Source: Jatrophihabitans sp.
GTDB taxonomy: Bacteria; Actinomycetota; Actinomycetes; Mycobacteriales; Jatrophihabitantaceae
Direction: 5' to 3'
DNA: 64,000 nucleotides
Assembly: GCA_036399055.1 (NCBI GenBank)
Contig: DASWNX010000002.1
Span: forward strand, 1 to 64,000
The position numbers were made by a program, and so were the translations under genes. Each line of letters begins with the position of its first letter. The stretch's first letter is position 1. The notes below the pieces were generated by a model that saw only the letters and a list, made by a program, of their open reading frames with translations, searched no databases and was not told the DNA's origin. Shown piece by piece: positions 53,334-62,198 of this stretch.

Positions 53334-54746
53334 ATGCCCACCACCGCTCTCGCCGCGTCCGCTCCGACGGCCGAGCTTGGCGACACCGGCTGGGGCGAGC
53401 GTCCGGTGTCCGCCGAGCCGGCGTCGGCCACCGAGCGGCTGATTCAGCTACTGGAGCTGGCGCCAGCCGCACGACCCACCGGTGAGATCGCCAGGTTCGA
53501 CCCGCGCCGGCTGTCTGCTGGCGCCCGAATCGACCTGCTCACCCTGCTGGAACAGCAGAAGCACTGGCTGGACTCCGTGCAGCAGCAAGTGCTCGCCGAG
53601 ATCGAAGCCGCTGACGCCAGCGAGCTCAACCTCTCACAAGAGGCCGTCTCACTGGCCTTGGGAGTTCCGCCCCGAACCGCGCAGGCCAAGCTCAAGACGG
53701 CCAGCCTGCTCGTTCGGGAGCTGCCCGGCGCCCTGGCTCTGCTGAGTGCCGGCAAGATCTCCTACCGGCACACCGAGGTGATCTGTGAGCAGGTGTGGTC
53801 GCTGGCACCCCAGCTGGTCGCCGAGTTCGAGGCCCTCGCGCTGGCCCGAGCGGCTGATCAAACCGTCGGCCAATTGCGGCAGGCCGCCCGGCGAGCGGCG
53901 GCCCGGCTTGATCCGGCAGGCGCTGAAGAACGCCATCAGCACGCCCTCACCAGTCGCAAGGTGGGCTTTCAACCGTGTGAGGACGGCATGGTGCTGCTGC
54001 CCGTCCTGCTGGACGCGCCGCAAGGGCAGCTGATCTTCACCCGGTTGACCGCCGCAGCGACCCTGCTGCCCGCCGCCGATCCGCGGACGATGGATCAGAA
54101 ACGTGCGGACCTGCTGGTCGACGCCGTGCTGTGCGGCCTGCCGCACGACGCGCTTCCCGAACTGCAGGGACGCCGGCCGAGCATCCAGATCGTGGTGGCC
54201 GCCGACACCCTGCTGAGCCTGGATGACGAGCCGGCTGATCTTTCCGGTTACGGGCCGATCACTGCCGAGACTGCGCGCCGGTACGCCGCGGACCAATCGG
54301 GCACCTGGCGCCGACTGCTCACCGACCCGGACACCGGCGCGTTGCTCGACATCGGTCGAGACAGCTACCGGCCGGTGCGACGTCTGCGCGACTTTGTGCT
54401 GGCCCGAGACGGCGTGTGTTGCTTTCCGACCTGTGGCCAACCCGGTTATCGCTGCGAATTCGAGCACATCGTCGCCTTCTCCGAAGGTGGTGAGACCTGC
54501 CGGTGTGGCGGCGCGCTGGCCTGCAAGCGGCATAACCTCTGCAAGATCGGCACCGGCTGGCAGTACCGCCGGTTACCCGACGGCGGTTACCAGTGGACCG
54601 ACGACACCGGTCATGAGTACACCGGTTATCCGCCGCAGCGCTGGCATCCGTCCGCTAGCTCACCAGCGTCAACCACACCCGCTAGCTCACCAGCGTCACC
54701 CAGAGCTGACTCGGTTGACGACGACGCGCGTCGCCGAGCCGGCTGA
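53334..54746 (+). CDS. DUF222 / HNH endonuclease family protein
   Basis: 470 residues of the actinobacterial 13E12-type family: a DUF222 helical domain (about residues 60-300), then an HNH nuclease motif at about 355-400 with paired Cys (RDGVCCFPTCGQPGYRCEFEHI, CRCGGALACKRHN), and a Ser/Ala/Pro-rich tail carrying a small 27-bp-period repeat. Members are abundant, often multi-copy and partly mobile, and their role is unclear. It sits within the cobalamin region without evident functional link. Confidence 0.9.
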   Translation: MPTTALAASAPTAELGDTGWGERPVSAEPASATERLIQLLELAPAARPTGEIARFDPRRLSAGARIDLLTLLEQQKHWLDSVQQQVLAEIEAADASELNLSQEAVSLALGVPPRTAQAKLKTASLLVRELPGALALLSAGKISYRHTEVICEQVWSLAPQLVAEFEALALARAADQTVGQLRQAARRAAARLDPAGAEERHQHALTSRKVGFQPCEDGMVLLPVLLDAPQGQLIFTRLTAAATLLPAADPRTMDQKRADLLVDAVLCGLPHDALPELQGRRPSIQIVVAADTLLSLDDEPADLSGYGPITAETARRYAADQSGTWRRLLTDPDTGALLDIGRDSYRPVRRLRDFVLARDGVCCFPTCGQPGYRCEFEHIVAFSEGGETCRCGGALACKRHNLCKIGTGWQYRRLPDGGYQWTDDTGHEYTGYPPQRWHPSASSPASTTPASSPASPRADSVDDDARRRAG

Positions 54747-54749
54747 GGC

Positions 54750-56120
54750 ATGTCACCCGCCCCGCCGGGTCATCAGGTGAAGCCTCATCCGCCGGGCCGT
54801 ACGATCTCGAACGTGCCATCACCGCCCGCCGTTCGCCGTGCCAGCTCACAGGACTCCTGTCCTGGCGCCCTGCGGGTCCATCAGGCAGCTGACGGAGGTC
54901 TCGCGCGGGTGCGTGTCCCGGGTGGAGTCCTGACCGGCCCGCAGTGGCAGGCCTTGATCGCTGCCGCCGAGCGACTGGGCAATGGCCAGCTGGAGCTCAC
55001 CTCACGCGGCAACCTGCAACTGCGCGGGCTGGGAACCGGCGACGAGGCTGCGCTGGCCGCTCGCCTGCAGGACGCGGGCCTGTTGCCGTCGCTGACCCAC
55101 GAGCGGGTGCGCAACCTGCTCGCCTCACCGTTGACCGGCCGGGACGGCGGCCTGCTGGACGTCCGCCCGCTGATCGCGGAGTTCGACCGCGCGCTGTGCG
55201 CCCGCCCGGCGCTGAGTGAGCTGTCCGGCCGGTTCCTGTTCGCCCTGGACGACGGCCGGGCCGACGTCCTGGCCGCCGAGCCCGACATCGCCGTCACCGC
55301 CACCTCGCCGCACTCGATGCAGCTGCTGTTGGCCGGCCGGCCGGTCGCGGCGCAGCGCCCCAGCAGCGCGGCGGTCGAGTTGATGCTCGCGGCCGCGGAG
55401 GCATTCCTGGCCGAACGCCAGGCTCAAGGCAGCGCCGCATGGCGGTTGGCCGAACTCATCCATGGCCCGGCCCGGGTCGCAGCCCGGCTCGGGATCGTCG
55501 ACCGGGCTGGTCACACGACCGCGCGAGCAGCCGGTCACGCCCCAGCAGCCGGGCACCCCCCAGCAGCCGGGCACTCGACCGCGCCGGCGCCAGGGCGGGT
55601 GATCCGGCAGCGCGACGGCGCCAGCGCCCTGGTCATCGGCATCCCCCTGGGCAGTCTGAGCGCCGATCAGGCCCGGGCCTTTCTGCGGCCGCAGTTGATC
55701 CTGACGCCGTGGCGCAGCATCGTGGTGCCAGACCTGGACACCGCTGAGGCCGCCGAGTTGCTTGCCGACTGCGCCCGGCTGGGCATGATCACCGACGGGA
55801 CCGACGCGCTACGCGATGTCACCGCCTGCACCGGCCGGCCGGGCTGCGCCTCAGCACTGGCCGACGTCCGGGCCGACGCCCTCGCGACGCACCGAGCCGC
55901 TGGCGTGCCCCTGTCCGCCGGTGTGCACTGGTCCGGCTGCGCCCGCCGATGCGGCCGGCCCGCCGGCGCCGTCACTGACCTGGTGGCGACCGGCGCCGGT
56001 TACCGGCTGAGCACCGGCGAACGGGCAGTAGAGGTCGGCTCTGCGCCGGCCGAGCTGACGGCGGCCCTACTCGCTGAGTCCGCGCTGACCGCTGACCCGG
56101 CGCTGGCAGGCTCCCGGTGA
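54750..56120 (+). CDS. cobG: precorrin-3B synthase (CobG)
   Basis: Iron-sulfur monooxygenase of the aerobic B12 pathway, related to sulfite reductases; 456 residues. Two nitrite/sulfite reductase half-domains are visible (ELTSRGNLQLRGLG in the first). The cluster-binding Cys are in CTGRPGCASA (C-x5-C) and SGCARRCGRPAG (C-x3-C). A linker at about residues 253-280 is an AAGHxP repeat. The ATG is four bases after the HNH gene; a GTG at 54813 is an alternative. The stop overlaps cobH (GTGA). Confidence 0.9.
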   Translation: MSPAPPGHQVKPHPPGRTISNVPSPPAVRRASSQDSCPGALRVHQAADGGLARVRVPGGVLTGPQWQALIAAAERLGNGQLELTSRGNLQLRGLGTGDEAALAARLQDAGLLPSLTHERVRNLLASPLTGRDGGLLDVRPLIAEFDRALCARPALSELSGRFLFALDDGRADVLAAEPDIAVTATSPHSMQLLLAGRPVAAQRPSSAAVELMLAAAEAFLAERQAQGSAAWRLAELIHGPARVAARLGIVDRAGHTTARAAGHAPAAGHPPAAGHSTAPAPGRVIRQRDGASALVIGIPLGSLSADQARAFLRPQLILTPWRSIVVPDLDTAEAAELLADCARLGMITDGTDALRDVTACTGRPGCASALADVRADALATHRAAGVPLSAGVHWSGCARRCGRPAGAVTDLVATGAGYRLSTGERAVEVGSAPAELTAALLAESALTADPALAGSR

Positions 56121-56752
56121 GCGACTACCTCACTGACGGCGCCGAGATCTACCGGCAGTCCTTCGCGACTATCCGCGCTGAGACGAACCTGGCTCAGCTG
56201 CCCACCGACCTGGCCAGGGTCGCGGTTCGCATGATCCACGCCTGTGGCATGACCGACCTGGTCCACGACCTGGACTACTCGCCCGGCGTGGTCGCCGCGG
56301 CTCGGAACGCGCTGCTGGCCGGCGCCCCGATCCTGTGCGACGCCCAGATGGTCGCCTCCGGGATCACCCGCCGACGGCTGCCGGCCGGCAACGAGGTGCT
56401 GTGCACCTTGAGCGATCCACAGGTGCCCCGACTCGCCGCCGAACTCGGCAACACCCGCAGTGCGGCTGCCCTGGAGCTGTGGCGGCCGAGATTGGCCGGC
56501 TCGGTGGTCGCGATCGGCAACGCCCCGACCGCCCTGTTCCGGCTGCTGGAGATGATCGAGGCCGGCGCCGGACGTCCGGCAGCCGTGATCGGCATACCGG
56601 TCGGCTTCATCGGCGCCGCCGAGTCCAAGCAGGCACTGGCTGAGTTCAGCGTCCGCACCGGCGCCACCGAGTACCTCATCGTCCGCGGCCGGCGCGGCGG
56701 TTCTGCCGTCACCGCCGCCGCGATCAACGCCATCGCCAGCGAGGAAGAGTGA
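56117..56752 (+). CDS. cobH: precorrin-8X methylmutase
   Basis: 211 residues of the CobH/CbiC family, which moves the C-11 methyl to C-12 to form hydrogenobyrinic acid. Visible are GAEIYRQSFATIRAE, the His-containing ARVAVRMIHACGM with the catalytic His, and GAPILCDAQMVASGI. It starts GTG overlapping the cobG stop and ends overlapping cobIJ (GTGA), so cobG-cobH-cobIJ form one translationally coupled unit. Confidence 0.96.
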   Translation: MSDYLTDGAEIYRQSFATIRAETNLAQLPTDLARVAVRMIHACGMTDLVHDLDYSPGVVAAARNALLAGAPILCDAQMVASGITRRRLPAGNEVLCTLSDPQVPRLAAELGNTRSAAALELWRPRLAGSVVAIGNAPTALFRLLEMIEAGAGRPAAVIGIPVGFIGAAESKQALAEFSVRTGATEYLIVRGRRGGSAVTAAAINAIASEEE

Positions 56753-58320
56753 GCCAGCTGCCCGCAACCACCGACCAGCCGACCAGTCCAGCCACCGGCC
56801 GGCTCACCGGCGTAGGCCTGGGACCCGGCGATCCGGAGCTGGTCACCGTCAAAGCCGCCAGATTGATCGGCGCCGCCGACGTCATCGCCTTCCACAGCGC
56901 TCGGCACGGGCGCAGTATCGCCCGGTCGGTGGCCGAGCCCTACCTGCGACCCGGCCAGATCGAAGAGCCGCTGATCTATCCGGTCACCACCGAGACCACC
57001 GAGCACGCCGGTGGCTATGCAGGCGCGATGGAGGACTTCTACACCGCCGCGACCGAACGACTGGCCGCTCACCTGGACGCCGGCCGTGACGTAGTCGTGA
57101 TCGCAGAGGGCGATCCGATGTTCTATGGCTCCTACATGCACCTGCACAAGCGGCTGGCGCACCGCTACCCGTGCGAGGTGGTGCCCGGCGTCACCTCCGT
57201 CAGCGGCGCCTCCGCCGCACTGGGGCGACCGCTGGTCGAGCACGAGGAGATCCTGACCGTGCTGCCCGGCACGTTGCCCGCCGAGGTGCTCGCCGAACGG
57301 CTGGGCGGCGCCGACCCGGCCGTGGTGATGAAGCTCGGGCGCACCTTCGACAAGGTCCAGCAAGCCTTCGCTGCGGCCGGCCGGCTGGACGAGGCCTGGT
57401 ACGTCGAGCGCGCCAGCACCGGCCAGCAGCGCATCCTGCCGCTGGCCGACGTCGATCCCGCCGGCGTTCCGTACTTCTCACTGGCGCTGCTGCCCAGCAG
57501 GGGCGGCAATGCCATCCCAGCCCCCCAGCCCGACCCCGCACGCGCGGAGCGGCGGGGCGAGGTCGTCGTGGTCGGCCTCGGGCCGGCCGGCCGGGATTGG
57601 CTTACCCCCGAGGTGCAGGCTGAACTGGCCGCAGCCGATGAGCTGGTGGGTTACACCACCTACCTGAACCGGGTGCCGGTCAACCCGCGCCAACGCCGGC
57701 ACGCCTCGGACAATCAGGTGGAATCCGAGCGGGCCGCCTTCGCCCTGGACCTGGCCAAGCACGGCGCCCGGGTGGTCGTGGTGTCCTCCGGTGACCCCGG
57801 CGTGTTCGCGATGGCCAGTGCCGTGCTGGAGATGGCCGGCGACGAGCAGTGGCGCGACGTCGAGGTCCGGGTCTGCCCCGGCCTGACCGCGGCGCAGGCT
57901 GTGGCCAGCCGGGTCGGAGCGCCGCTCGGGCACGACTTCTGCGTGCTCTCGCTGTCAGACCGGCTCAAGCCCTGGGAAGTGATCGCCGAGCGGCTGGCGG
58001 CAGTGGCCCGGGCCGACCTGGTGCTGGCGATCTACAACCCGGCGTCGAAGTCGCGCACCTGGCAGGTCGAGAAGGCCCGCAACCTGCTGCTGGAACACCG
58101 GTCCCCCGACACCCCGGTGGTGATCGGACGAGACGTGGGCGGACCGGAGGAGACGGTCCGGGTGCTGCGGCTGGCAGAGCTCGATCCGGAGCAGATCGAC
58201 ATGCGCTGCCTGCTCATCATCGGCTCCTCCCAGACCCGGCTGCGCTACCGGCCGGATGGCCAGCCGACCGTCTACACGCCCCGTCGCTACCCCGGCGCAG
58301 GCGCTGCCCCGCTGGACTGA
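56749..58320 (+). CDS. cobIJ: fused precorrin-2 C20- and precorrin-3B C17-methyltransferase
   Basis: 523 residues with two tetrapyrrole methyltransferase domains. Residues about 15-250 are CobI-like (GVGLGPGDPELVTVKAARLI, VIAEGDPMFYGSYMHL) and about 265-510 CobJ-like (VVVGLGPAGRDWLTPEVQ, VVVSSGDPGVFAMASAVLE, AIYNPASKSRTWQ). The fusion is common in actinobacteria and joins the steps on each side of CobG. It is the last gene of the cobG-cobH-cobIJ unit. Confidence 0.95.
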   Translation: MSQLPATTDQPTSPATGRLTGVGLGPGDPELVTVKAARLIGAADVIAFHSARHGRSIARSVAEPYLRPGQIEEPLIYPVTTETTEHAGGYAGAMEDFYTAATERLAAHLDAGRDVVVIAEGDPMFYGSYMHLHKRLAHRYPCEVVPGVTSVSGASAALGRPLVEHEEILTVLPGTLPAEVLAERLGGADPAVVMKLGRTFDKVQQAFAAAGRLDEAWYVERASTGQQRILPLADVDPAGVPYFSLALLPSRGGNAIPAPQPDPARAERRGEVVVVGLGPAGRDWLTPEVQAELAAADELVGYTTYLNRVPVNPRQRRHASDNQVESERAAFALDLAKHGARVVVVSSGDPGVFAMASAVLEMAGDEQWRDVEVRVCPGLTAAQAVASRVGAPLGHDFCVLSLSDRLKPWEVIAERLAAVARADLVLAIYNPASKSRTWQVEKARNLLLEHRSPDTPVVIGRDVGGPEETVRVLRLAELDPEQIDMRCLLIIGSSQTRLRYRPDGQPTVYTPRRYPGAGAAPLD

Positions 58321-58368
58321 TCCGCCGAAGTGACCACCCGCCGGGCTGACGCTGGCGGGCCGACCACC

Positions 58369-59226
58369 TCAGCCAGTCGGTCCCGCCGTAAGGCCGGCGA
58401 TCCAGTCGCAGGCGGCTTGGACCGTCTGCACCGTGGGGACGTCGGGCAACGGCGGTCGCTGGATCAGCAGCACCGGCAACCCGAGTTCACGCGCCGCCAC
58501 CAGCTTCGCCTCGGTGAGCGGGCCACCGCTGTCCTTGGTCACCAACACCTGAATCCGGTGTTTCCGCATCAGCGCGATCTCCTCTGCCACGCTGAACGGC
58601 CCGCGCGCGAGCAACAGCTGACGCCTGGGCGGCAGCGGCGGCTGGGGAGCGTCGATGCTGCGGATCAGGAACCAGTGCCGCTCAAGGCAGGCGAACGGCG
58701 CCAACCCGGTCCGGCCGGTGGTCAGGAACACCCGCTCGGCTCGGCCTTCCCGCGCCAGCCCCTCTGACACCGAGCCCTTTGACACCGAGCCCTCTGACAC
58801 CGAGCCCTCTGACACCGAGCCCTCCGACGCCGAGCCCTCTGAAATTAAGCCCTCCAGCGCTCGGGCCGCGGCCTCCGGAGAAGGTTGCCGGCGCCAGTCA
58901 TCACCCGGACGCTGGATCCAGCCAGGCCGGCGTAGCGCCAGGATCGGTACCCCGACCGCAGCCGCTGCCTGGGCCGCGGACCAACTGATGGTCGCGGCGA
59001 ACGGATGGGTGGCATCGACCACGGCCGCGATCGACTCGGCCGCCAGCCAGCCGGTCAGCCCGGCCGCCCCGCCGAAGCCGCCGATCCGCACCTCACCGGC
59101 TGGCAGCGCCGGATCGGCCACCCGGCCGGCCAGCGACGAGATCGGTCGCACCCCGGGCAGGCCTGCAAGGGCGCTGGCCAGCGCCCTTGCTTCGGCGGTT
59201 CCGCCCAGGATCAGCACCCGCGTCAC
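58369..59226 (-). CDS. cobK: precorrin-6A reductase with repeat insertion
   Basis: 285 residues. The NADPH-dependent CobK fold begins at RVLILGGTAEARALA and contains DATHPFAATIS and TKDSGGPLTEAKLVAAREL, all typical. Residues about 124-153 are an extra pentapeptide repeat (SEGSV, SEGSA and similar), encoded by six 15-bp units, between two structural elements. Family members are usually about 250 residues, so the repeat accounts for the excess. The start is GTG. It is convergent with cobIJ and divergent from cbiD. Confidence 0.93.
   Translation of the reverse strand: MTRVLILGGTAEARALASALAGLPGVRPISSLAGRVADPALPAGEVRIGGFGGAAGLTGWLAAESIAAVVDATHPFAATISWSAAQAAAAVGVPILALRRPGWIQRPGDDWRRQPSPEAAARALEGLISEGSASEGSVSEGSVSEGSVSKGSVSEGLAREGRAERVFLTTGRTGLAPFACLERHWFLIRSIDAPQPPLPPRRQLLLARGPFSVAEEIALMRKHRIQVLVTKDSGGPLTEAKLVAARELGLPVLLIQRPPLPDVPTVQTVQAACDWIAGLTAGPTG
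58766..58855 (-). repeat. 15-bp tandem repeat inside cobK
   Basis: Six consecutive 15-bp units of the form GACACCGAGCCCTCT (plus-strand view) keep the reading frame and encode Ser-Glu-Gly-Ser-Val type pentapeptides. Confidence 0.9.
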
Positions 59227-59240
59227 CTTTGGCCTCCTCC

Positions 59241-59284
59241 TGCTCCGCTGATCTCCGTGTGCTCCGCTGATCTCCGTGTGCTCC
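59241..59284 (-). repeat. 19-bp tandem repeat in the cobK leader
   Basis: TGCTCCGCTGATCTCCGTG is present at 59241-59259 and 59260-59278, then six bases of a third copy. It lies 15 bases upstream of the cobK start and could alter its translation or promoter spacing. Confidence 0.85.
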
Positions 59285-59363
59285 CAGGATCACCTTGTCC
59301 CGCGCCGCACCAGCTCGGCTACCGGCTTCGTATCAGACGCCGCCTCGGGCATGCTAGGACCCG

Positions 59364-60434
59364 ATGACGACACCCACCGGCCTGCGCTACGGCTGGACCA
59401 CCGGCGCCTGCGCCACCGCGGCGACCGCCGCCGCCTACACCGCGCTGCTCACCGGCAGCTTTCCAGACCCGGTGCAGATCACGCTGCCTAAGGGCCAGCA
59501 ACCGGCCTTCGCGCTCGCCCGCGAGCAGCTTGGCGAGGGGTGGGCCAGCGCCTCGATCGTCAAGGACGCCGGTGATGACCCCGACGTCACGCACGGCGCG
59601 CTGATCACCGCCACCGTCCGGCCCGGCCCTGACGGCTCCGGCGTCGGCTTCGTGGCCGGCCCCGGCGTGGGGACGGTCACCAAGCCCGGGCTGCCACTGG
59701 CCGTCGGCGAGCCTGCCATCAACCCGGTGCCCCGGCAGCTGATGACCGCCGCCGTCACCGAGCTGGCCGGCGGCGAGGTCCCCGACCTGGTCATCGAGAT
59801 ATCGGTGGCCGACGGCGAGGAGATCGCCCGGCACACCTGGAACCCGCGGCTGGGCATCCTGGGCGGCATCTCGATTCTGGGGACCACCGGCATCGTGGTG
59901 CCGTACTCGTGCGCCGCCTGGATCGACAGCATTCGCCGCGGGGTGGACGTGGCCCGGGCAGTCGGCCATCAGCACCTGGCAGGCTGCACCGGCAGCACAT
60001 CCGAGCGGGTGGCCGCGCAGCTCTACGACCTGCCCGAGGACGCCCTCCTCGACATGGGCGACTTCGCCGGCGCGGTGCTCAAGTACGTCAAGCGGCACCC
60101 GGTGCCCAGGCTCACTATCGCCGGCGGCATCGGCAAGCTGGCCAAGCTGGCCGACGGCCACCTCGATCTGCACTCCGGCCGATCCCAGGTCAATTACCGG
60201 TTTCTCGCCGAACTGGCCAGCTCGGCCGGCGCCGACAGTTCGACGGTCCAACAGATGCTCGCCGCCAACACCGCCTTGGAGGTGCTCCAGATCTGCCAGC
60301 GCAACGGCGTGCCGATCGGGGACCTGGTCGCCGCCCGGGCCCGGCAGACTGCCGAGCAGGTGATCGGCGACGCGCCGGTCGCCCTCGACGTGGTGGTCAT
60401 CGACCGCGCGGGGACCATCGTCGGCCGGGCTTGA
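59364..60434 (+). CDS. cbiD: cobalt-precorrin-5B (C1)-methyltransferase-type CbiD
   Basis: 356 residues. It starts LRYGWTTGACATAATAAAY, the CbiD signature, and has GIGxVTKPGLPL-like text (GVGTVTKPGLPLAVGEPAINP). CbiD deacylates and methylates C1. It is known from the anaerobic route, while CobG in the same region belongs to the aerobic route; actinobacteria without CobF commonly use CbiD instead. The ATG follows shortly after cobK's divergent leader. Confidence 0.95.
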   Translation: MTTPTGLRYGWTTGACATAATAAAYTALLTGSFPDPVQITLPKGQQPAFALAREQLGEGWASASIVKDAGDDPDVTHGALITATVRPGPDGSGVGFVAGPGVGTVTKPGLPLAVGEPAINPVPRQLMTAAVTELAGGEVPDLVIEISVADGEEIARHTWNPRLGILGGISILGTTGIVVPYSCAAWIDSIRRGVDVARAVGHQHLAGCTGSTSERVAAQLYDLPEDALLDMGDFAGAVLKYVKRHPVPRLTIAGGIGKLAKLADGHLDLHSGRSQVNYRFLAELASSAGADSSTVQQMLAANTALEVLQICQRNGVPIGDLVAARARQTAEQVIGDAPVALDVVVIDRAGTIVGRA

Positions 60435-60458
60435 GCCGGGCGCACCAGATAACCTGCT

Positions 60459-60806
60459 GTGGTGCAACCTAACTCCACGCCTGAGATCTCGACCGCCGAA
60501 GCCGTCAAGCTGCTGGACGGCGACGCCGTGCTGCTCGATGTGCGCGAGCAACACGAGTGGGACGCCGGGCACGCCCCGCAAGCCCGCCATCTGGCCATGT
60601 CCGAACTGGCCGGCCGCATCTCCGAGGTCCCGGCCGACGCCACAGTGATCTGCGTCTGCCATGTTGGCAGCCGGTCCGCCGCAGTGTCGCAGGCGTTGAT
60701 CGGGGCCGGCTTCAACGCCGTCAACCTCAGCGGCGGGATGGTCGCCTGGGCAGCTGCCGGGTTGCCGGTGGTCGACGCCGTGGGCGGCTCCGGCATGGTG
60801 ATCTGA
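60459..60806 (+). CDS. rhodanese-domain protein
   Basis: 115 residues forming a single rhodanese domain: AVLLDVREQHEWDAGHAPQA, then the active loop VCHVGSRSAAVSQAL with the sulfur-carrying Cys, and NLSGGMVAWAAAGLPV. It is probably a sulfurtransferase for small thiols or a carrier in cofactor synthesis. It begins with two GTG codons, so the exact start is uncertain by one residue. It stands 24 bases after cbiD. Confidence 0.92.
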   Translation: MVQPNSTPEISTAEAVKLLDGDAVLLDVREQHEWDAGHAPQARHLAMSELAGRISEVPADATVICVCHVGSRSAAVSQALIGAGFNAVNLSGGMVAWAAAGLPVVDAVGGSGMVI

Positions 60807-60836
60807 GCTGGTCCTGCACCGGGTCCACGGGGCGTC

Positions 60837-62030
60837 ATGATCGAGGTGACACCGGCCCAGCGCCGGGCCCGGCTGGGCTGGCGGCACCGGTTGGCCGCCG
60901 AGGCGCTGGCCGCGAGCCCGGTCGAGGTGGCCAGAGACCTGGTCGCCCTGCACGGCACCGATCCGTCATCGGTCTACCTGGCCGCGTGGGCTCGCATGCG
61001 GGACGGCGACGTCGCCGCTGCCGTCCACCGGGCGCTCTATGAGGAACGCAGCCTGATCAGGCTGATGGCCATGCGCCGCACGGTCTTCGTCACCAGCCTG
61101 GACGTGGCCCCGGTGCTGCAGGCCGCGTGCTCGCGCGCGGTGGCTGCCCGCGAGCGCCGCAAGCTTGAGTCGATGCTGGCCGCGGTCGGAGTGGCCGAGG
61201 ATGTCGAGGGCGTCCGGCGCTGGCTCGACGAGACCGAGCAGATCGCGCTGCGGGCGCTGCGGGACCGCGGTGAGGCCACCGCCTCCGAACTGGCCACCGA
61301 TGACCCGCGCCTTGGCGTCGAGGTCGTGATCGGGGGCGCAGGCAACCAGGGCAGGCAGCACGTGGCCAGCCGGATGCTGTTGCTGCTGGCCGCCGAAGGC
61401 AAGGTGGTTCGCGGCCGGCCGCGGGGGTCCTGGACATCTCACCAGCACACCTGGTCGCCACTGGAGCGCTGGACGCCGGGCGGCTTGGCCGAGTGGGACA
61501 CCGCGCAGGCAGAGGTGGAGCTCGGCCGCCGCTGGTTGACCGCCTTCGGCCCAGGCGCCGAGCAGGACTTGGCCTGGTGGGCCGGCTGGTCCAAGACCCA
61601 GGTGAGGCGGGTGCTCGCCGCGCTGGGCGCGGTGGCCGTGGACCTCGGCGACGGCAGCAGCGGCTACCTGCTGCCCGAGGACCTCGAGCCGGCCCCTGAA
61701 CCCCAGCCCTGGGCGGCGCTGTTGCCGGCGCTGGACTCGACCCCGATGGGCTGGCGCCAGCGGGACTGGTTCCTCGGCGAGCACGGGCCCTACCTGTTCG
61801 ACGGTTTCGGCAACATCGGCCCGTCGCTGTGGTGGAACGGCGAGATCGTGGGCGGCTGGGCGCACGACCGCGACGGCGAGATCGTGGTGCGCTTCCTGCG
61901 CGACGTCGGCTCGGAGGCGGTGACCGCCGCACAGGCCCAGGCCGAGCTGCTGGCCGGTCGGCTCGGGGGCGTGCGGCTGACGGCTCGGACCCGGGGCAAG
62001 ACCTGGCTGGAGCAGGAGCTCAGCGGCTGA
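60837..62030 (+). CDS. winged-helix DNA-binding protein (HTH_42, AlkZ/YcaQ-like)
   Basis: 397 residues. It begins RRARLGWRHRLA and shows the HTH_42 pattern (VARDLVALHGTDPSSVYLAAWARM near the start, MRRTVFVTSLDVAPVL, later GPYLFDGFGNIGPSLWWNGEIVG). Relatives include YcaQ/AlkZ DNA glycosylases that open interstrand crosslinks, but many actinobacterial members are untested. Catalytic glutamines cannot be assigned with confidence here. It lies 30 bases after the rhodanese gene. Confidence 0.82.
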   Translation: MIEVTPAQRRARLGWRHRLAAEALAASPVEVARDLVALHGTDPSSVYLAAWARMRDGDVAAAVHRALYEERSLIRLMAMRRTVFVTSLDVAPVLQAACSRAVAARERRKLESMLAAVGVAEDVEGVRRWLDETEQIALRALRDRGEATASELATDDPRLGVEVVIGGAGNQGRQHVASRMLLLLAAEGKVVRGRPRGSWTSHQHTWSPLERWTPGGLAEWDTAQAEVELGRRWLTAFGPGAEQDLAWWAGWSKTQVRRVLAALGAVAVDLGDGSSGYLLPEDLEPAPEPQPWAALLPALDSTPMGWRQRDWFLGEHGPYLFDGFGNIGPSLWWNGEIVGGWAHDRDGEIVVRFLRDVGSEAVTAAQAQAELLAGRLGGVRLTARTRGKTWLEQELSG

Positions 62031-62052
62031 GCGCCGGGCGGGATGGCAGATA

Positions 62053-62198
62053 GCTGCCGGCGTTGCCCGGAGGGCTGCCGGCGCTGCCCGGAGGGCTGCC
62101 GCCCGGGCCAGTTCGGTGATCGCCATTCAGAGGTTGCCCAGCACGCGACTGACGGTGGTCGCCGTTCAGAGATTGCCCAGCACGCGACTGACGGTGAT
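62053..62198. repeat. tandem duplications across a convergent gene junction
   Basis: Two duplications lie side by side. A 21-bp unit GCTGCCGGCGTTGCCCGGAGG (62053-62073) recurs at 62074-62094 with a part copy after. A 39-bp unit occurs at 62121-62159 and again at 62160-62198 with three mismatches. The second includes the last codons and stop of the PNPOx gene, so a copy of its end lies just downstream of the true stop. Confidence 0.88.

Noticed and set aside
58337..58359. Terminator between cobIJ and cobK
   Set aside because: Only a 6-bp CCCGCC/GGCGGG stem with an 11-base loop, common by chance at this GC content.
58766..58855. Possible CRISPR-like or regulatory array
   Set aside because: Units are contiguous 15-mers without spacers, keep the cobK frame and have no cas genes nearby.
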